From the NCBI GenBank assembly GCA_964019335.1, contig OZ025731.1, positions 188,501 through 252,500 on the forward strand: a stretch of 64,000 bases of DNA, in the 5' to 3' direction. This stretch comes from Diplonema japonicum (Eukaryota > Euglenozoa > Diplonemea > Diplonemida > Diplonemidae). A program made the translations under genes and the position numbers. Below, one piece after another: positions 1-11,549 of this stretch. The notes under the pieces were generated by a model. The model did not search any database. It had not been told where the DNA came from and saw only the letters and a program-made list of their open reading frames with translations. The stretch's first letter is position 1; each line of letters begins with the position of its first letter.

Positions 1-879
1 CAAATGATGACAGAAATCTGGATCCAACACGGACGGCCCCCTTTTTTTAAAAAAGGGGTCCCGGCTGAAAGATAAACCCTTATTTCAAAACCGAGCTTTT
101 TAACAGCCTGATTCACTTCTTTTTCTTTCGCTTCCCAGTTCTTTTCTCCGGAGCTCCTCACCAACACCCTTGCATCGCTCTGCTCTGTTCACGACCTTCA
201 CCCGTACAGATGACAGATGAACTACAGGGGGAGATACCTTTACCCCCCAGTGCATAATAAAGACAACATGATGAGGACTATTCCTTCAAACGTTTCCTGT
301 TAGCTTGATCGACCAAGATGACACATTTTAACACTCAGCTCACTCTGATTTTTAACTTAGTTTTTTCGGTTAATGGGGTGAAGCAGACGTGGAGAAGTAT
401 CAAAGAGAAATGATGACAGAGATCTGGATCCAACACGGACGACCCCCTTTTTTTTTTAAAAAAAAAGGGGGGCGGCTGAAAGATAAACCCTTATTTCAAA
501 ACCGAGCTTTTTAACAGCCTGATTCACTTCTTTTTCTTTCGCTTCCCAGTTCTTTTCTCTGGAGCTCCTCGCCAACACCCTTGCATCGCTCTGCTCTGTT
601 CACGACCTTCACCCGTACAGATGACAGATGAACTACAGGGGGAGATACCTTTATCCCGCACATTCTTTTCCTTAATATTATAGACAGCGACAAGGCTGTA
701 GAAGAACTGCACGTGTGCTAGGGGCACCCGGTGGCCCTGAGCTGATGGTGAATTTTCTCGACGAGCAAGCTGACATGGGCAGGCTTCTCTCAGGCTTCAA
801 TAAAACTTTAACTGCTAAAACAGATACACATTGAGAAAAAAAAAGAAGAAGAAAAAAAAAAAAGAAAAAGAAACCAACA
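1..879. repeat. Dispersed-repeat mosaic upstream of the first gene
   Basis: No gene is seen here. The stretch holds two copies of a repeat I call R1 (about 1-120 and 410-530; it begins ATGATGACAGA and contains ATCTGGATCCAACACGGACG, a T/A homopolymer core of variable length, then a stretch ending in AACAGCCTGATTCACTT). It also holds two copies of R2 (about 165-352, and a truncated copy at 561-655), which contains TTGCATCGCTCTGCTCTG and GATCGACCAAGATGACACAT. The last 50 bases before the gene are an A/G-rich leader. Confidence 0.8.
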
Positions 880-1893
880 ATGCAGATGCTGTACCTTGCT
901 CTTTTCGCTGTGGGTGTGGCGGTATCGGAAGGAACGGAGCAGAACGCGCAGGAGGACCGTGTCGGGGAGAAGGTGGCGGAGGATGTGTCGAAGGGGGCAG
1001 TGAGCGCGAACATGCTCGGGGGGACCTTGTGGGATTGGGACCGATGCGTGGCGGAGCCGTGCAAGGAAGGGGAGGGGGACTGCGACTCGGATGCGGAGTG
1101 CAAGGCTGGGCTGACGTGCGGGCACAACAACTGCAAGACGATGCACCCTGCGGAGGCGGACCTGTACATGACGTACGCGGACTGCTGCGAGGTGATGCAG
1201 CCCTTCCACCTGGACTACTGTCAGGAGAAGCCTGGCTGTGGGTTCGGGGTCGGGGACTGCGACGACGACGACCAATGCGGAGCAGGGCTGGTGTGCGGGT
1301 ACAACAACTGCAGGGCGATGCACGCGAGGACGGACCCCGTGTTGATCCACCACAGAGCCGACTGCTGCACAACTTGCGCGGCTGTGACTGTGGTGCTGGA
1401 CGGGATCCCCACCCCTCAACCCCCGATGTCCTTCGTCGGCGGGAAGCTCGTGACAGCTGAGAGGACGCTCGCGAACCCTCCGAGTGTGCTGGCGGGGTCC
1501 GTGGTCCACAGCCTCCCGTCCCTCTTGTCCGACGATGAGATCAAGCTGGAGTGCTGTGCGAAGAAGAACACCCCGTGCAACTTCTTCGTTGCGGTCTACC
1601 ACTGCCCCCCTTGCTCCGCCACCGCCAACGGCGGCATCCCCAACTTCCTCGCTTCCCAAGGATGGAGCGGCTCCTCCTGCGCTCCGATCTTCACCCCCGC
1701 TGGCTCCTCGCAAGCCCAGACCATGACGGTCTTCCAGAAGACCCTCCAGGCGGGCGAGGACCTCACCATCCCCCTCTCCACAGCTGCCCCTCATGTTGCC
1801 GTCTTCACCACCACTGGGGGTGTCGGGGATTGGTGCCCCAACAGGGTGGCCACCGGCACCAAGGGTCCCAACAGACCTTGCGTGTGCCTTTGA
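880..1893 (+). CDS. Secreted Cys-rich protein, two CDC-type repeats (copy 1 of 2)
   Basis: This 337-aa protein has a clear signal peptide (about residues 1-17, hydrophobic stretch LYLALFAVGVAV). Two Cys-rich modules follow, each with the pattern GDCDxDxxCxAGLxCGxNNC and ending in DCC (about residues 58-107 and 115-166). The remaining 170 residues form a further Cys-containing region ending in RPCVCL. It should be exported or surface-located and disulfide-bonded. The modules resemble a repeat seen in secreted proteins of assorted protists and invertebrates, but I cannot name a function. The start is the only ATG in frame near the A-rich leader at 835-879. No intron is seen. The coding sequence is GC-rich compared with its surroundings. 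A second copy with an identical protein lies at 13461-14474. Confidence 0.85.
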   Translation: MQMLYLALFAVGVAVSEGTEQNAQEDRVGEKVAEDVSKGAVSANMLGGTLWDWDRCVAEPCKEGEGDCDSDAECKAGLTCGHNNCKTMHPAEADLYMTYADCCEVMQPFHLDYCQEKPGCGFGVGDCDDDDQCGAGLVCGYNNCRAMHARTDPVLIHHRADCCTTCAAVTVVLDGIPTPQPPMSFVGGKLVTAERTLANPPSVLAGSVVHSLPSLLSDDEIKLECCAKKNTPCNFFVAVYHCPPCSATANGGIPNFLASQGWSGSSCAPIFTPAGSSQAQTMTVFQKTLQAGEDLTIPLSTAAPHVAVFTTTGGVGDWCPNRVATGTKGPNRPCVCL

Positions 1894-3642
1894 GAGGGAG
1901 GGAGAGAGGGAGAGAGAGTGAGGCGTGCCAAATAGAGTTTCTGAAAACCCTTTCTCCCCCGTTCGTCTTCTCTCAGCAGAAGGGCGGCAGTGGAGAAAAC
2001 CTTTATTCTATGATTTATCATTCCTCTGGAATGTCCCTTTTCTTTTCTTTTTTTCGCTGTGTCACATACTGCATGGCACCACTAAAATCGAGACTACCTT
2101 TTTTTCTTTCTCATTTACTTACCTAAGTTAACTTCCTCTCTTTCCCCTCCCCTTTTTTTTTTTAGCTTGGCCCCACAAGACGGGGGCCTCTGCTGAAGAA
2201 ATGCGATGAAGAGGGATCTGTTGATAGCTTCCAAAAAATGCGAAAGTTATTGAGCCGTCTTCTTCTTCTTCTTCTTTCTTTTCTCATTTCTTATTACTTT
2301 TTGTTCGCTGTTGGGGGGGGGGGGGGGGGGCAAGGAGAGACATCATCGTCTTGCTTTCATCATTGACCGAAGAAATCTGGATCCAACACAGACACCCTAT
2401 TTTACCATTGAACCCAGTAGCTCATTCTGATTTCAGCCATTCTATCATGCTTCTGCGAGAAGTGTCCTTCGCTTCTGTCTTCCTGCTATGTGTTTAGCCC
2501 TTGAAGCCGTGCCAGCACACATGATGACAAACCCAAACCCATCGGTGTGTACGAATTCTGATCTTCTGAATTGAGGACAACTTCTTCTTTCGACGGGCGG
2601 ACTGATCTACCAAAAGAAACGAGCAAAGGAAAGGAACCCCGTGACACGATCCGCGGTTCAAGAATCAAGGCAGATGCTCTGTTCTGCTTTGTTTCCACCC
2701 CTGCTGTAGAAACCCTACCCCACACATCCTAACTAAATTCCCAACAACATGATGAGGACTATTCATTCAACGTTTCCTGTTAGCTTGATCGACCAAGATG
2801 ACACATTTTTTACTCAGCTCACTCTGAATCTCCCCTCCCCTGGGCTTTTTAAAAAAAGATGAAAAGGAGAACATGATGACAGAAATCTGGATCCAACACG
2901 GACGACCCCCTTTTTTTTAAGGGCCCGGCTGAAAGATAAACCCTTATTTCAAAACCGAGCTTTTTAACAGCCTGACCAAAATAGAAAAAAAAAGAAAAAA
3001 ATCCCAGCAGACAGTTGAGTCGCTTCCATTTCTCGTTGATACTTGTGAAGTGAATTATGCTTCTGCGAGAGGTGTGGTAAGACGAATCCCCAGATGAACA
3101 GGACTTTGGTGTCTTCGGGTGTCTTGTTGCAGGGACGAAGTGTGGAAAGGTTCCCACCACCCTTGCATCGCTCTGCTCTGTTCACGACCTTCACCCGTAC
3201 AGATGACAGATGAACTACAGGGGGAGATACCTTTACCCCCCAGTGCATAATAAAGACAACATGATGAGGACTATTCTTTCCTGTTAGCTTGATCGACCAA
3301 GATGACACATTTTAACACTCAGCTCACTCTGATGATTTGAGAGGAGAGAACGAAGAGGAGAAGAAACATGATGACAGAAATCTGGATCCAACACGGACGA
3401 CCCCCTTTTTTAAAAAAAAAAAAATGGGCCCGGCTGAAAGATAAACCCTTATTTCAAAACCGAGCTTTTTAACAGCCTGATTCACTTTCTCTTTTCCAAA
3501 GGTAGAGATAGTTTCTAGAGGAGTAGCACAAACACTCACTCCAAGGAGCAGCGCTACCGAATGCTCAGTCGTCTCTCCTTGCTACATTTCCACAACCTTT
3601 CACCCCCCTCCATAGATTTACACAATTTAATAAAAAAAGAAT
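1894..3642. repeat. Intergenic repeat mosaic
   Basis: No gene is seen. From 1894 to about 2045 the sequence is near-identical to the 3' flank of the second Cys-rich gene copy. A (G)n run lies at about 2311-2330. Bases 2517-2604 recur at about 13227-13313. R1 copies lie at 2873-2975 and 3368-3488, with a fragment near 2370-2400. R2 copies lie at 2745-2828 (partial) and 3157-3333. A third unit, R3 (AGCAGACAGTTGAGTCGCTT through GTGGAAAGGTTCCCACCA), lies at 3006-3156 and is joined directly to R2. Confidence 0.75.
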
Positions 3643-4215
3643 ATGCCAAAGGTGTTGAAACAAGGGCCAGGAGGCGAATGCCCGCCAAGCAAGGGGTTCG
3701 TGGAGGAGGTGGCAAAGGTGTTGATGCATAAAAAACTACATAATCTTTTGAGGAAGAAGGCTGTGGGGATCGACTTGGTGAACGTGGCACAAGCGACAGT
3801 GTACATGTGGAGGGCGTGCCTTGCTCCACATGAAGTGAACGAAGAGAATTTTCTGGCTGCGCTGTGGCTGGCTGTCAAATACAGCGAGCACCCTTCATGC
3901 TCCGATACAGTATTTGAGTGGATAAGCAAAAACGAGCGTCAGCTGCCCCACGAGTTGGATGACGAAGCATGCGGCCACCGCTTCTCCTCAAAGGCTCTCC
4001 TCCTCTGGAAGCGTGCCGCAATGCGCACTATTGTGCCTCAGCACGAAATCGACACAACAACTGCACTGCTCAAGCATCACATTAAAGACTCGCTGCTGTA
4101 CGAACGCCAAGCCTCCCTGCCACGAATGTGGACTGCAATGCGCTCTTGGGTGGGGATACCCACCAAGCAAATCTACAAGCCTAGAGGCAAACAAGAGCCG
4201 GTCAAGACCGTCTGA
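3643..4215 (+). CDS. Putative cyclin-like protein
   Basis: This 190-aa, mostly helical protein has the stretch FLAALWLAVKYSEHP (about residues 70-84), which resembles the start of the third helix of a cyclin box, preceded by a helix with YMWRACLAP. That would place it as a small divergent cyclin partner of a CDK, but no second cyclin repeat is evident and the assignment is tentative. The start is the first ATG after the A-rich segment at 3630-3642. The stop TGA is followed at once by a long A/G tract. No intron is seen. It could equally be a lineage-specific helical protein. Confidence 0.5.
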   Translation: MPKVLKQGPGGECPPSKGFVEEVAKVLMHKKLHNLLRKKAVGIDLVNVAQATVYMWRACLAPHEVNEENFLAALWLAVKYSEHPSCSDTVFEWISKNERQLPHELDDEACGHRFSSKALLLWKRAAMRTIVPQHEIDTTTALLKHHIKDSLLYERQASLPRMWTAMRSWVGIPTKQIYKPRGKQEPVKTV

Positions 4216-4227
4216 AGAAGAAGAAGG

Positions 4228-4262
<35 letters not shown>

Positions 4263-4567
4263 AAGCGTGCATTTGCGTACCTTTTTTTTTTTTTTTTTTT
4301 TTTTTTAAATTCTCCCCCGTACACAATTTTTTTAGGGAGGACAATGTAAAAAAAAAAAAAAAAAGAAACGAAGGGGAAAAAAAAAATGTGTACATACGTC
4401 TAAACGGGGGTCGCTTTTTCTTTTTTTTTTTCTTTCTCTTTTTTTCTTTGAGGGAAAAATACTGTGCCAGCAACCAGGTCTTCCTGAAGCTCAGAAAGTA
4501 TTGGGGAAAAAAAAAGAAGAAGAAAAAAGGAAAAAAAAACCAAAAGAAAAGAAATGTAGTAAAAGTG

Positions 4568-4598
<31 letters not shown>

Positions 4599-4962
4599 CA
4601 CGCGGGGAACTAGCCCCTATTGTTCTTTCCATATCTTTCTTTTAAGTACTATGATGCTGCAAACACACCCGTTTCCTTTGAGGCTTGTCCTCAAACTCTT
4701 CTCCAAACAAGAAAGGAAAAAAAAAAAAAAAAAAAAAAAAAAAAACACTATTCCCTTTTTTTTTGTTCCAACGAGCAGTCATAATGTTGAACCCAATTGG
4801 TGAGCGGCTACGTGGGTGGCGGAATACCAACCAGTTCGGGAAGAAAAAAAAAAAAAAAAAAAAAATGGATCGCGTCTTTCTTTCTCTCCTGCTCTCCACT
4901 CTCTTATTCCCCCTTCCTTCAAAAAAAAAAAAAAAAACCAAAACAAAAACATTTCAACAGGC
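4216..4962. other. Homopolymer-rich intergenic stretch
   Basis: No gene is seen. The stretch alternates A-runs and T-runs (for example about 4229-4260, 4282-4306, 4570-4597, 4718-4745). Long Lys- or Phe-rich reading frames across it are artefacts of these runs. It ends in TTTCAACAG at 4952-4960, a likely splice acceptor three bases before the next start codon. Confidence 0.75.
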
Positions 4963-7216
4963 ATGTCTGCATCCCCAGGGAGGTTCAAGGCCGCCCTCGA
5001 GGATGACCTCCCAGAGGCAGTTGTCACACCAGAAGACGGGACGTTCATATGGCCAGACGGCATAGAAGTAGAAGTGGGAAACGACGGGGAGACGGTCCTG
5101 GGAATGGACGGCCGGGTGCTGCAGAGCCCCGATGGGACCGGCTTGATAAAAACGGAGGATGGCAAGGTACAAACCGTGAACGGGGTAGACTACAGGATCC
5201 TTGTGTACAAAGATGCCAGGTGTCTTGTGATCACTGCTGAAGAAGGAGGCCGCTTCGTGGACAGACACGGCCACGGGTACACCACTTACGGTGATAGAAT
5301 ACAAACTGCAATCGATGGCCGTCCCCTTGCGTCCAAGGATGGCCGGTATGTGGTGTGCATTGATAACGTCCTCCAATTGGAAGACAGCACACTTGTAGCC
5401 CGCGGACCTGACTCCACCCCAGCGACATGGATAGACGGGTCTGTGGTGGTTGTTTCCCCCGACAACCGGACGGTCCTGGGTCCTGATGGGAAGGTGCTTT
5501 TCCTTGAAGGCCGTTCCATCGAAATCGATGAGGAAGGCTACCTCACAGAAGCCATCGGCAGCTACGTCATCCACACATCCCACGAGAGGTCGCGGCAACC
5601 CTCAGGCTCGGGGCCAGGGCAAGGAAACGAGGTTCACACCCGTTCCGTGCAGTTGAAGGAAGCCCTCAACAACGCCAACATGGAGCTCCGTGCTGTGAAA
5701 GATGCCCTCGAGCTTAACCAAGCAGAGCTCATCACCGAGAAGGCACGCTCCAAGGCAAAGATCTCTGAACCCCCGCCTGCCTCCATCTCCTCCGAACTGC
5801 AAGTCTTCCAAAACCAAATTCAAGACCTCAGCAACCAGCTGCAACATGAACGCGCGTCCCGAACAGAGGCCGTCGAGAGGGAACGCACACTCCGCATGGC
5901 GGCAGAGGAGAAAACCCTAAAAATCGAGGCCGAAGCCAGACAGCAGAAGTTCGTGTCGGACGACCTGATCGCAGAGCTGCAGAGGGAGCTGCGGGATGCA
6001 TCGCATGAGGACACAGCAGCTTTGCAGCGTTTAAAGTTGGCGGTAGAAGCGCAAGGGCGGCGGGTTAGCACACGAGAAGAGGAGCTGACCCAAGTGAAGA
6101 CACGGTTGAAAGAAGAAGAAGACAGAACGTCGGCTATGCACGTCACCATGCACAGCGAAAGAGGGAACCTTCAGAACGAGCACACGAAGCTGGCAGAAGC
6201 CCACAAAGCGGTGACGACGGACTACAACATTCTACGGCAAAGGGCCCACGAGCTGGAGGAAGCGCACCTGAAGGCAACCGACAAAATGCAGAACGAGATG
6301 CTGTCGCTAAGGGCACAGCTCGAAGACTTAAAACGGTGGAACAGGTCTTTGGAGGAGAAGGCAATAACAGCAGAGAGGACAACGGCAGCAGAAGCGGTAA
6401 AGGGTGACGAGCTGATGCATGTGCAGCATCTGCTGGACATGGAAGCAAGCAGACGACAACGCGCGGAACACAGCCTCGAGGAACTGAGGAAGCAACACGA
6501 CGCCCACACAGAGGAAGCCTTCGGACAGCTCACCAACATCACGATAGACCGTGACAGGTACATGCGGCTGTTGAGGGAGAAAGAACGCGAAGTCGACGAG
6601 GTGACGTGGGAGAAGAACAACACCGTGAAGGAGACACAACGACACAAGACCGAAGCACAGCAAGCGGTTGACAGCATCAAGGCCATCAAGGATGCGAAGG
6701 GCGAACTGGAAATCGAGCTGGCAAAGGAAAGGCAGCTCCGCAAGTCAGAACAAGCCACCCACGCCACCCGCCTCCTCGAAGTTCAAGAAGAGAAAGACAC
6801 CACGCTGAAGATCATCCCCAACGCCATCAAAGAATCAGAGCGGGGGAAAGCAGTCGCCGAGGAACGTGCGTCGGCTCTCCAACGCCAGCTCCGCGAGCAG
6901 GCAGATGAGCTAAGCAGTTTACGTGTCGAAATCGCAGAAGCACACCAAGAGGTCGAAGACGTCAAACGACACTTCAGAGAGAAGGAACGGGCGGCTCACG
7001 AAGAAATTTCCAGCTTGAAGGATCTGGAGAGGGAGTACAGAAGGGACAGAAAAGCACTTGAGGATCAAATCGAGAGCACCCAATCGGTATATATACCCCG
7101 TCCCTTTTTCACATCACACCCCCTCCACAGGGCACAAAAAACAAAGACGAGAGAGTGGTCGTATTGCAGAGGGAGTTGGAGAGGGTTACACGGAAGAAGG
7201 AGAAATCGGAGAAAAG

Positions 7217-7250
<34 letters not shown>

Positions 7251-7923
7251 GAAAAATCTTTGCAGGCGGATCACGTTGGAAGCACTGTCCTTGCGGAGTG
7301 GGAATTCTGCGCCGAGCGAGGAAATGATGGTGGAGATGGCAGGGCTGCGCAGGGAGCGGGACGAGGCCTTGGCGTTGATCAACGTTCAAGAAGGGAAATG
7401 GAGAAGGATCATGGAGACAGTAGAAGAACGCGATGGAGTGGTCGAGGCACTTCGCCAACAAATCGCTGTGCTACAAAAAGAGAAGCAGGCAATATTGATG
7501 CAAAGAGAAGAAGCTGCTAATTCTCGACTGTTGAGCCTCCGGAACACCGCTTACCACAGTGTCCTGACCCATATGGTAAGCCCTCCCCCGGTGTCCCCAC
7601 CAGTACTTGAGGTAGACCCCCCTGCTTTATCGCCAACAGCTTTATGGAACTCAATGCCTTATCAAGCTGTCGGTCAGTCTATCCTTGCTACACCGGCCCC
7701 AACTGTTGCCACTCCACAGTCCCCCATCCCTTCTTCCGTGAGAAAGTCAATACGGTGGACATCTCCTGCTCGTGAAAGAAACCCTGAACTTCCCAATCCC
7801 ATGGAATATCTTCCTAAATGCGAAAGTCTTGTTGCGGAGCCTGCTGCTCACGAGTATCAACGTATCCTGAAATACAACCTTGCTCGTAACCACCCCCCTG
7901 TCTCACCGCTTCCTATGCGGTAG
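4963..7923 (+). CDS. Coiled-coil cytoskeletal-type protein, 955 aa, three exons
   Basis: Exons are 4963-7086, 7131-7216 and 7266-7923. The introns are 44 and 49 nt (GTATAT..CAG and GTATTT..CAG), and splicing restores one coiled-coil frame through LQRELERVTRKKEKSEKR. The N-terminal 210 residues are beta-rich with repeated DG turns (WPDGIEVEVGNDG, GMDGRVLQSPDG). Residues about 220-830 are an almost continuous coiled coil. The C-terminal 130 residues are Pro/Ser-rich. Such a layout suggests a structural or basal-body/flagellar scaffold, but I do not recognise a named family. The start MSASPGRF lies two bases after a CAG acceptor, so ATG codons further upstream in the same frame, inside poly(A), are unlikely to be used. 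Confidence 0.8.
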
Positions 7924-8178
7924 TAGCACCCCCCCTCCCCTGCTTTTCTAGCTCGAGAATTTGATCCCGAGTGCACCCCCCCTCACTAGACATGAACTTG
8001 TATTGATTTTGTTTTAGTAATTGCTGTATATCTTTCTGTTTTTTTTTTTTTTTTTTTTTTTTAATATTTCCCTTCTCCCTTATTGTACTATTCTCCCCCT
8101 CTTTTTTTTTTTTTTTTTTTTGAAAATACTCTCTCTCGATAACTCTCACAGGGTTTTTAACCCCCCCCCCCCACTGTT
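7924..8178. other. Short intergenic stretch with T-runs
   Basis: No gene is seen. Two long T-runs (about 8040-8062 and 8102-8121) precede an acceptor-like CTCTCACAG at 8143-8151 and a C-run, followed by the next ATG. Confidence 0.6.
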
Positions 8179-8442
8179 ATGGGTGCGCCGCTTCAGGATG
8201 CGCTTAACGAGCTTCATTCGCTGAGAGCGTCGAAGAGAAGGACCATTGAAGCGGACAAGCGGCTGAAAAAGATATCGCAGCACCTGCATGAGAAAGAGAT
8301 GGCCGCGGCAAAGACCGCGAGAAGATTACACGAGGAGAAAATCGAAGAAGCACACAGAAGAAAGGAAAAAGAAGCGAACAACCTGAGGCAAAAGCGGGAT
8401 GCTGCTGTCACAGAAAGGGGCTCGGCTTGCTTTTTGTACTAG
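8179..8442 (+). CDS. Small basic coiled-coil protein
   Basis: This 87-aa protein is almost wholly Lys/Glu/Arg-rich helix (ADKRLKKISQHLHEKEMAAA, then HEEKIEEAHRRKEKEANNLR). It follows an acceptor-like CTCACAG at 8145-8151. The last residues (GSACFLY) look unlike the rest. The frame may therefore leave the exon before 8420, with the true 3' exon unresolved, or this may be a short independent protein. The next downstream acceptor (8557) already serves the following start codon, which favours a free-standing small gene. Function unknown. Confidence 0.5.
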   Translation: MGAPLQDALNELHSLRASKRRTIEADKRLKKISQHLHEKEMAAAKTARRLHEEKIEEAHRRKEKEANNLRQKRDAAVTERGSACFLY

Positions 8443-8566
8443 AAGTTTTTTTTTTTTTTTTTTTTTTTTATTCTTCCGAATTTTTTTTTTTTTTTTTTCC
8501 GACTCATTTCCACCCCCTCCATTTCCGGGAAAAAAAAAAAAAAAATAAATATAACAGGAAAAAGAA

Positions 8567-9127
8567 ATGTCCCAACTAATCATACGATCGATCAGGAGCA
8601 GGGTGGTGAAACAGACCCTGCAAAGAAGATGGTGCACGAGCACCACAGAAGAGAAGGAGTTCCCCAACGTACATGCAATGCCAGACACGCTTGAAAGCCC
8701 GTTGTCTGAAACCGTACTGGAGATGCACAGGAAGGCAGAGAGAAAATGGATGGACTTCGCCGAGAAGATCAAAGCGGCAAGAGAGGAAGGAGAAGAGGCA
8801 CGATTGGCCGCAATAGACGAAGGCCTGGAACTGAGCAAAGAACTCGGGATGGACTTGAGAAGACCCGGTCACGAGGCGTCGCTGAACCTCGAAGCCGCAG
8901 AGGTTTACCAAGCAAGGGGCGACATCGACAACGCATGCGCACGAAGCATCGCGGCAGAAGACGCGTACAAACTCGACAAGGATGTTGGTGGGATGATGGA
9001 CGCTCGTTCCGAGCGGGCCTTCCTCCAGGCCAAGCTCGGACAGCTTCAGGAAGCTGAAGACGCTTTCCAGTCGATTGTTACCTGGGCACAGACTGACGGG
9101 AGGAGGGGTACCCCCATGGCGCAATCG

Positions 9128-9165
<38 letters not shown>

Positions 9166-9526
9166 CTCCATTTTTTTTTTTTTTTTTCTCAGATCGCCGA
9201 GAACCTCCAGCACACCGCACGCCTCGGGCTCGCGATTGCCAAAACAGGGCTGAAGCAAAACGAAGCCGCTCACGAGCTGCTCGGGGTTGTTCTGCCGCAC
9301 TTCGCCAATGAAAAGTATGAGGGTTGGGAAAAAAAAAAAAAAAAAAAAAAAAAAAAGTGACGTCGAGAACACCTGGACCTGCCTTGTCACAGCCGAGCAG
9401 TGCTTCAGGGGAATGGATGACCTTGTCTCTGCAAAAAAAGCCGTCGAGCGGCAAATCAACTGGGCCAAGCGGTTCAAGCTCACGGACAGGCTTCCAGAGG
9501 CAGAGGCGAGGCTGGCCGGGTTTTGA
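8567..9526 (+). CDS. Probable mitochondrial TPR-like protein, three exons
   Basis: Exons are 8567-9127, 9193-9314 and 9358-9526, giving 283 aa. Intron 1 (65 nt) is GTATT plus T-runs ending TTTCTCAG. Intron 2 (43 nt) is GTATGAGGGTTGGG plus a run of A ending AAAAG, and both joins keep the frame (..HFANE-NDVENTW..). The N-terminus MSQLIIRSIRSRVVKQTLQR is basic and amphipathic, a likely mitochondrial presequence. The rest is paired helices of TPR type (LNLEAAEVYQARGDIDNACA; RAFLQAKLGQLQEAEDAFQS). An AACAG acceptor lies at 8553-8557, just upstream of the start. The specific role is unknown. Confidence 0.75.
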
Positions 9527-9687
9527 AAAAACAAACAAAAAGAAATAGTGTGATGCATCTCTTTTTTTTTTTTCTCCTCCCCCCTACAGCTCCTTCGATT
9601 CTTTGATCCTCGCGTCTTCAGGAAGAGGAAAAGAAGAAGAAGAAAAAAAAAAAAAAAAGGAAAAAGAAAAAAAAAAACCCCCCAATA

Positions 9688-10844
9688 ATGTCAGGGATCG
9701 GTGGTGTGCGGCCTGCAACGACACAGTTCAACCTTTTGAAATGCGTTCAAAACGGAATGGAAAAGATAACCGAGGAGAAGGGACCTAAGATACTGCTGTT
9801 GGACAAGGACACCCAGGACGCGCTGAGCATGACCTGCTCCTTCTCAGACATGCTCCAGAAGGACTTGTACCTCATCGACATGCTGTCCTCGGGCAAGCGG
9901 CAGAAGCAAGGACATCTAAAGGCGATTGTATTTGTGAGGCCGACAGACGGAAACATAGCCGATCTAAAGTCGGAGCTGAAATCGCCTCTCTATGCGGAAT
10001 ATCATTTGTACTTCACAAACATTGTAAGCGAAGACTCCCTAGCGGACATCGCAAAAGCAGATGAGTACGAGGTTGTACAAAAAGTCCACGAATTATTCTG
10101 CGATTACTTCCCCCTCCACAGCCACGCCTTTACTCTAGACATCGACCGTCCTCTGGTAACGGGGAAGGACATCGGCGATGCCTCAATGCGATGTGTTGAA
10201 GGTCTGCAAAGTATTCTCCTGTCGATCAGGAGAAAGCCGACAATACGGTTTCAGAAGAACAGCGAAGCCTGTAGAGGGATCGCGGAAGGGTTGGCTCGAA
10301 AGATGAAAGAAGAAGCGGTTCTGTTCGATTTCCGAAAAAGCGACGAATGCACCGCCTTGATAGTCGACCGGTCGAGCGATCTCATCACACCTCTACTTAC
10401 ACAGTGGACCTACGAGGCCATGGTTCACGAAGAGTTCAGAATCTGTAAAGCGAAAGCGCGCGTCCCTGTCGAATCTGGAAAGATAGAGGACATGAACCTC
10501 GCGCCGTCGTTCGATAGTTTTTGGTCGGAAAATGTTCACGCGAACTGGGGAGATTTGTGCGTGGCCGTGAAGAACATCGTGGAGTCGTACAAGGAGAAAT
10601 CTTCTTCGGCGGAAAGCAAGGACAGCAAGACAGCAAACCTGGAAGACCTCAAAAAATTCATGGACAAGATCCCAGAGCTTCGGAAGGACTCGATCGCGAT
10701 GGGGAAACATACAAGTGTGTTTTAAAAAAAACTTTTTTGTTAAAGAAAAAAAAAAATAGGTATAGCAGCAGAACTTGGTAGATTGATACGAACGAGAAAG
10801 CTACTGGAAGTCTCATCGTTGGAGCAAGACATGGTAAAAAAAAA

Positions 10845-10879
<35 letters not shown>

Positions 10880-11549
10880 TCTGCAGCAATACACACAAAG
10901 AGCATGTCGAGCGTCTGTACAGCCTTCTCGACGATGAACGGATTGCGGTGACGGACTTGCTTCGATTGGTTTTATTGTACACAATTAGGTGGGAAAAGAG
11001 CAAGGATAACCAAGCAGACAAGTTCAAGGAACGGCTAGTGGCGAGAGGTCTGAGCTCCAGACACGAAAAAGCCTTCAACCAAGTACTTAAGTACGGCGGC
11101 TCTCACGTCAATGGTGGGCTCATCGATGATGAGAAGAAACTGTCCAATATCCTGCGGGCTGCTGTGAAGGGGATGCAGGACGTGGAAAATATATACACGC
11201 AGCACGACCCCAACTTGAAGAAAATAATCCAAAACGCCATTAAAGGAAAGCTATCTTTTGAGTCCTTTCCATCCGTATCAACGCAACAGGCGCAACCAGT
11301 ATGGAGATGGTGGAAAAAAAAAAAAAAAAAAGGTTTCTCCTGGAAAGTTAAAGGAATTCATAATCTTCCTCGTTGGCGGCGTGACTTATGAGGTATTGAT
11401 TAAGAAAAAAAAAAAAAAAAAGAAAAAAAAAATTCCAGGAAACCAAAATCGCTGCAACGCTTATGTCGGAGATTCCCGGGCTGCGCATTGTTATAGGAGG
11501 AACCGATGTGCTTCGCACCACGGATGTGATAGATGTGTTGTCACATTGA
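9688..11549 (+). CDS. VPS45: VPS45, Sec1/Munc18-family vesicle fusion protein, five exons
   Basis: Exons are 9688-10714, 10760-10833, 10879-11298, 11354-11392 and 11439-11549 (556 aa; the human protein is about 570). SM proteins bind syntaxin-type SNAREs; VPS45 acts with Tlg2/syntaxin-16 and Pep12-type SNAREs at the trans-Golgi and endosome. Signature stretches: DLYLIDMLSS, HLKAIVFVRPT, LYFTNIVSEDSLADI, DRSSDLITPLLTQWTYEAMV, VENIYTQHDPNLKKIIQNAI, FIIFLVGGVTYE and GLRIVIGGTDVLRTTDVIDV. These cover the whole SM fold in order. The four introns are 45-55 nt and homopolymer-rich; the acceptor of exon 4 could be 11348 instead of 11354 (two residues' difference). The 39-nt fourth exon is notable. 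Confidence 0.92.

Noticed and set aside
808-1794. Long open frames on the minus strand opposite both Cys-rich genes (also 13038-14375)
   Set aside because: They are antisense shadows of a GC-rich gene: Arg/His/Val-rich, no domain, and the plus strand has a signal peptide and ordered Cys modules.
3988-4645. Lys- and Phe-rich frames across homopolymers
   Set aside because: They are translations of A- and T-runs and lack any complex coding sequence.
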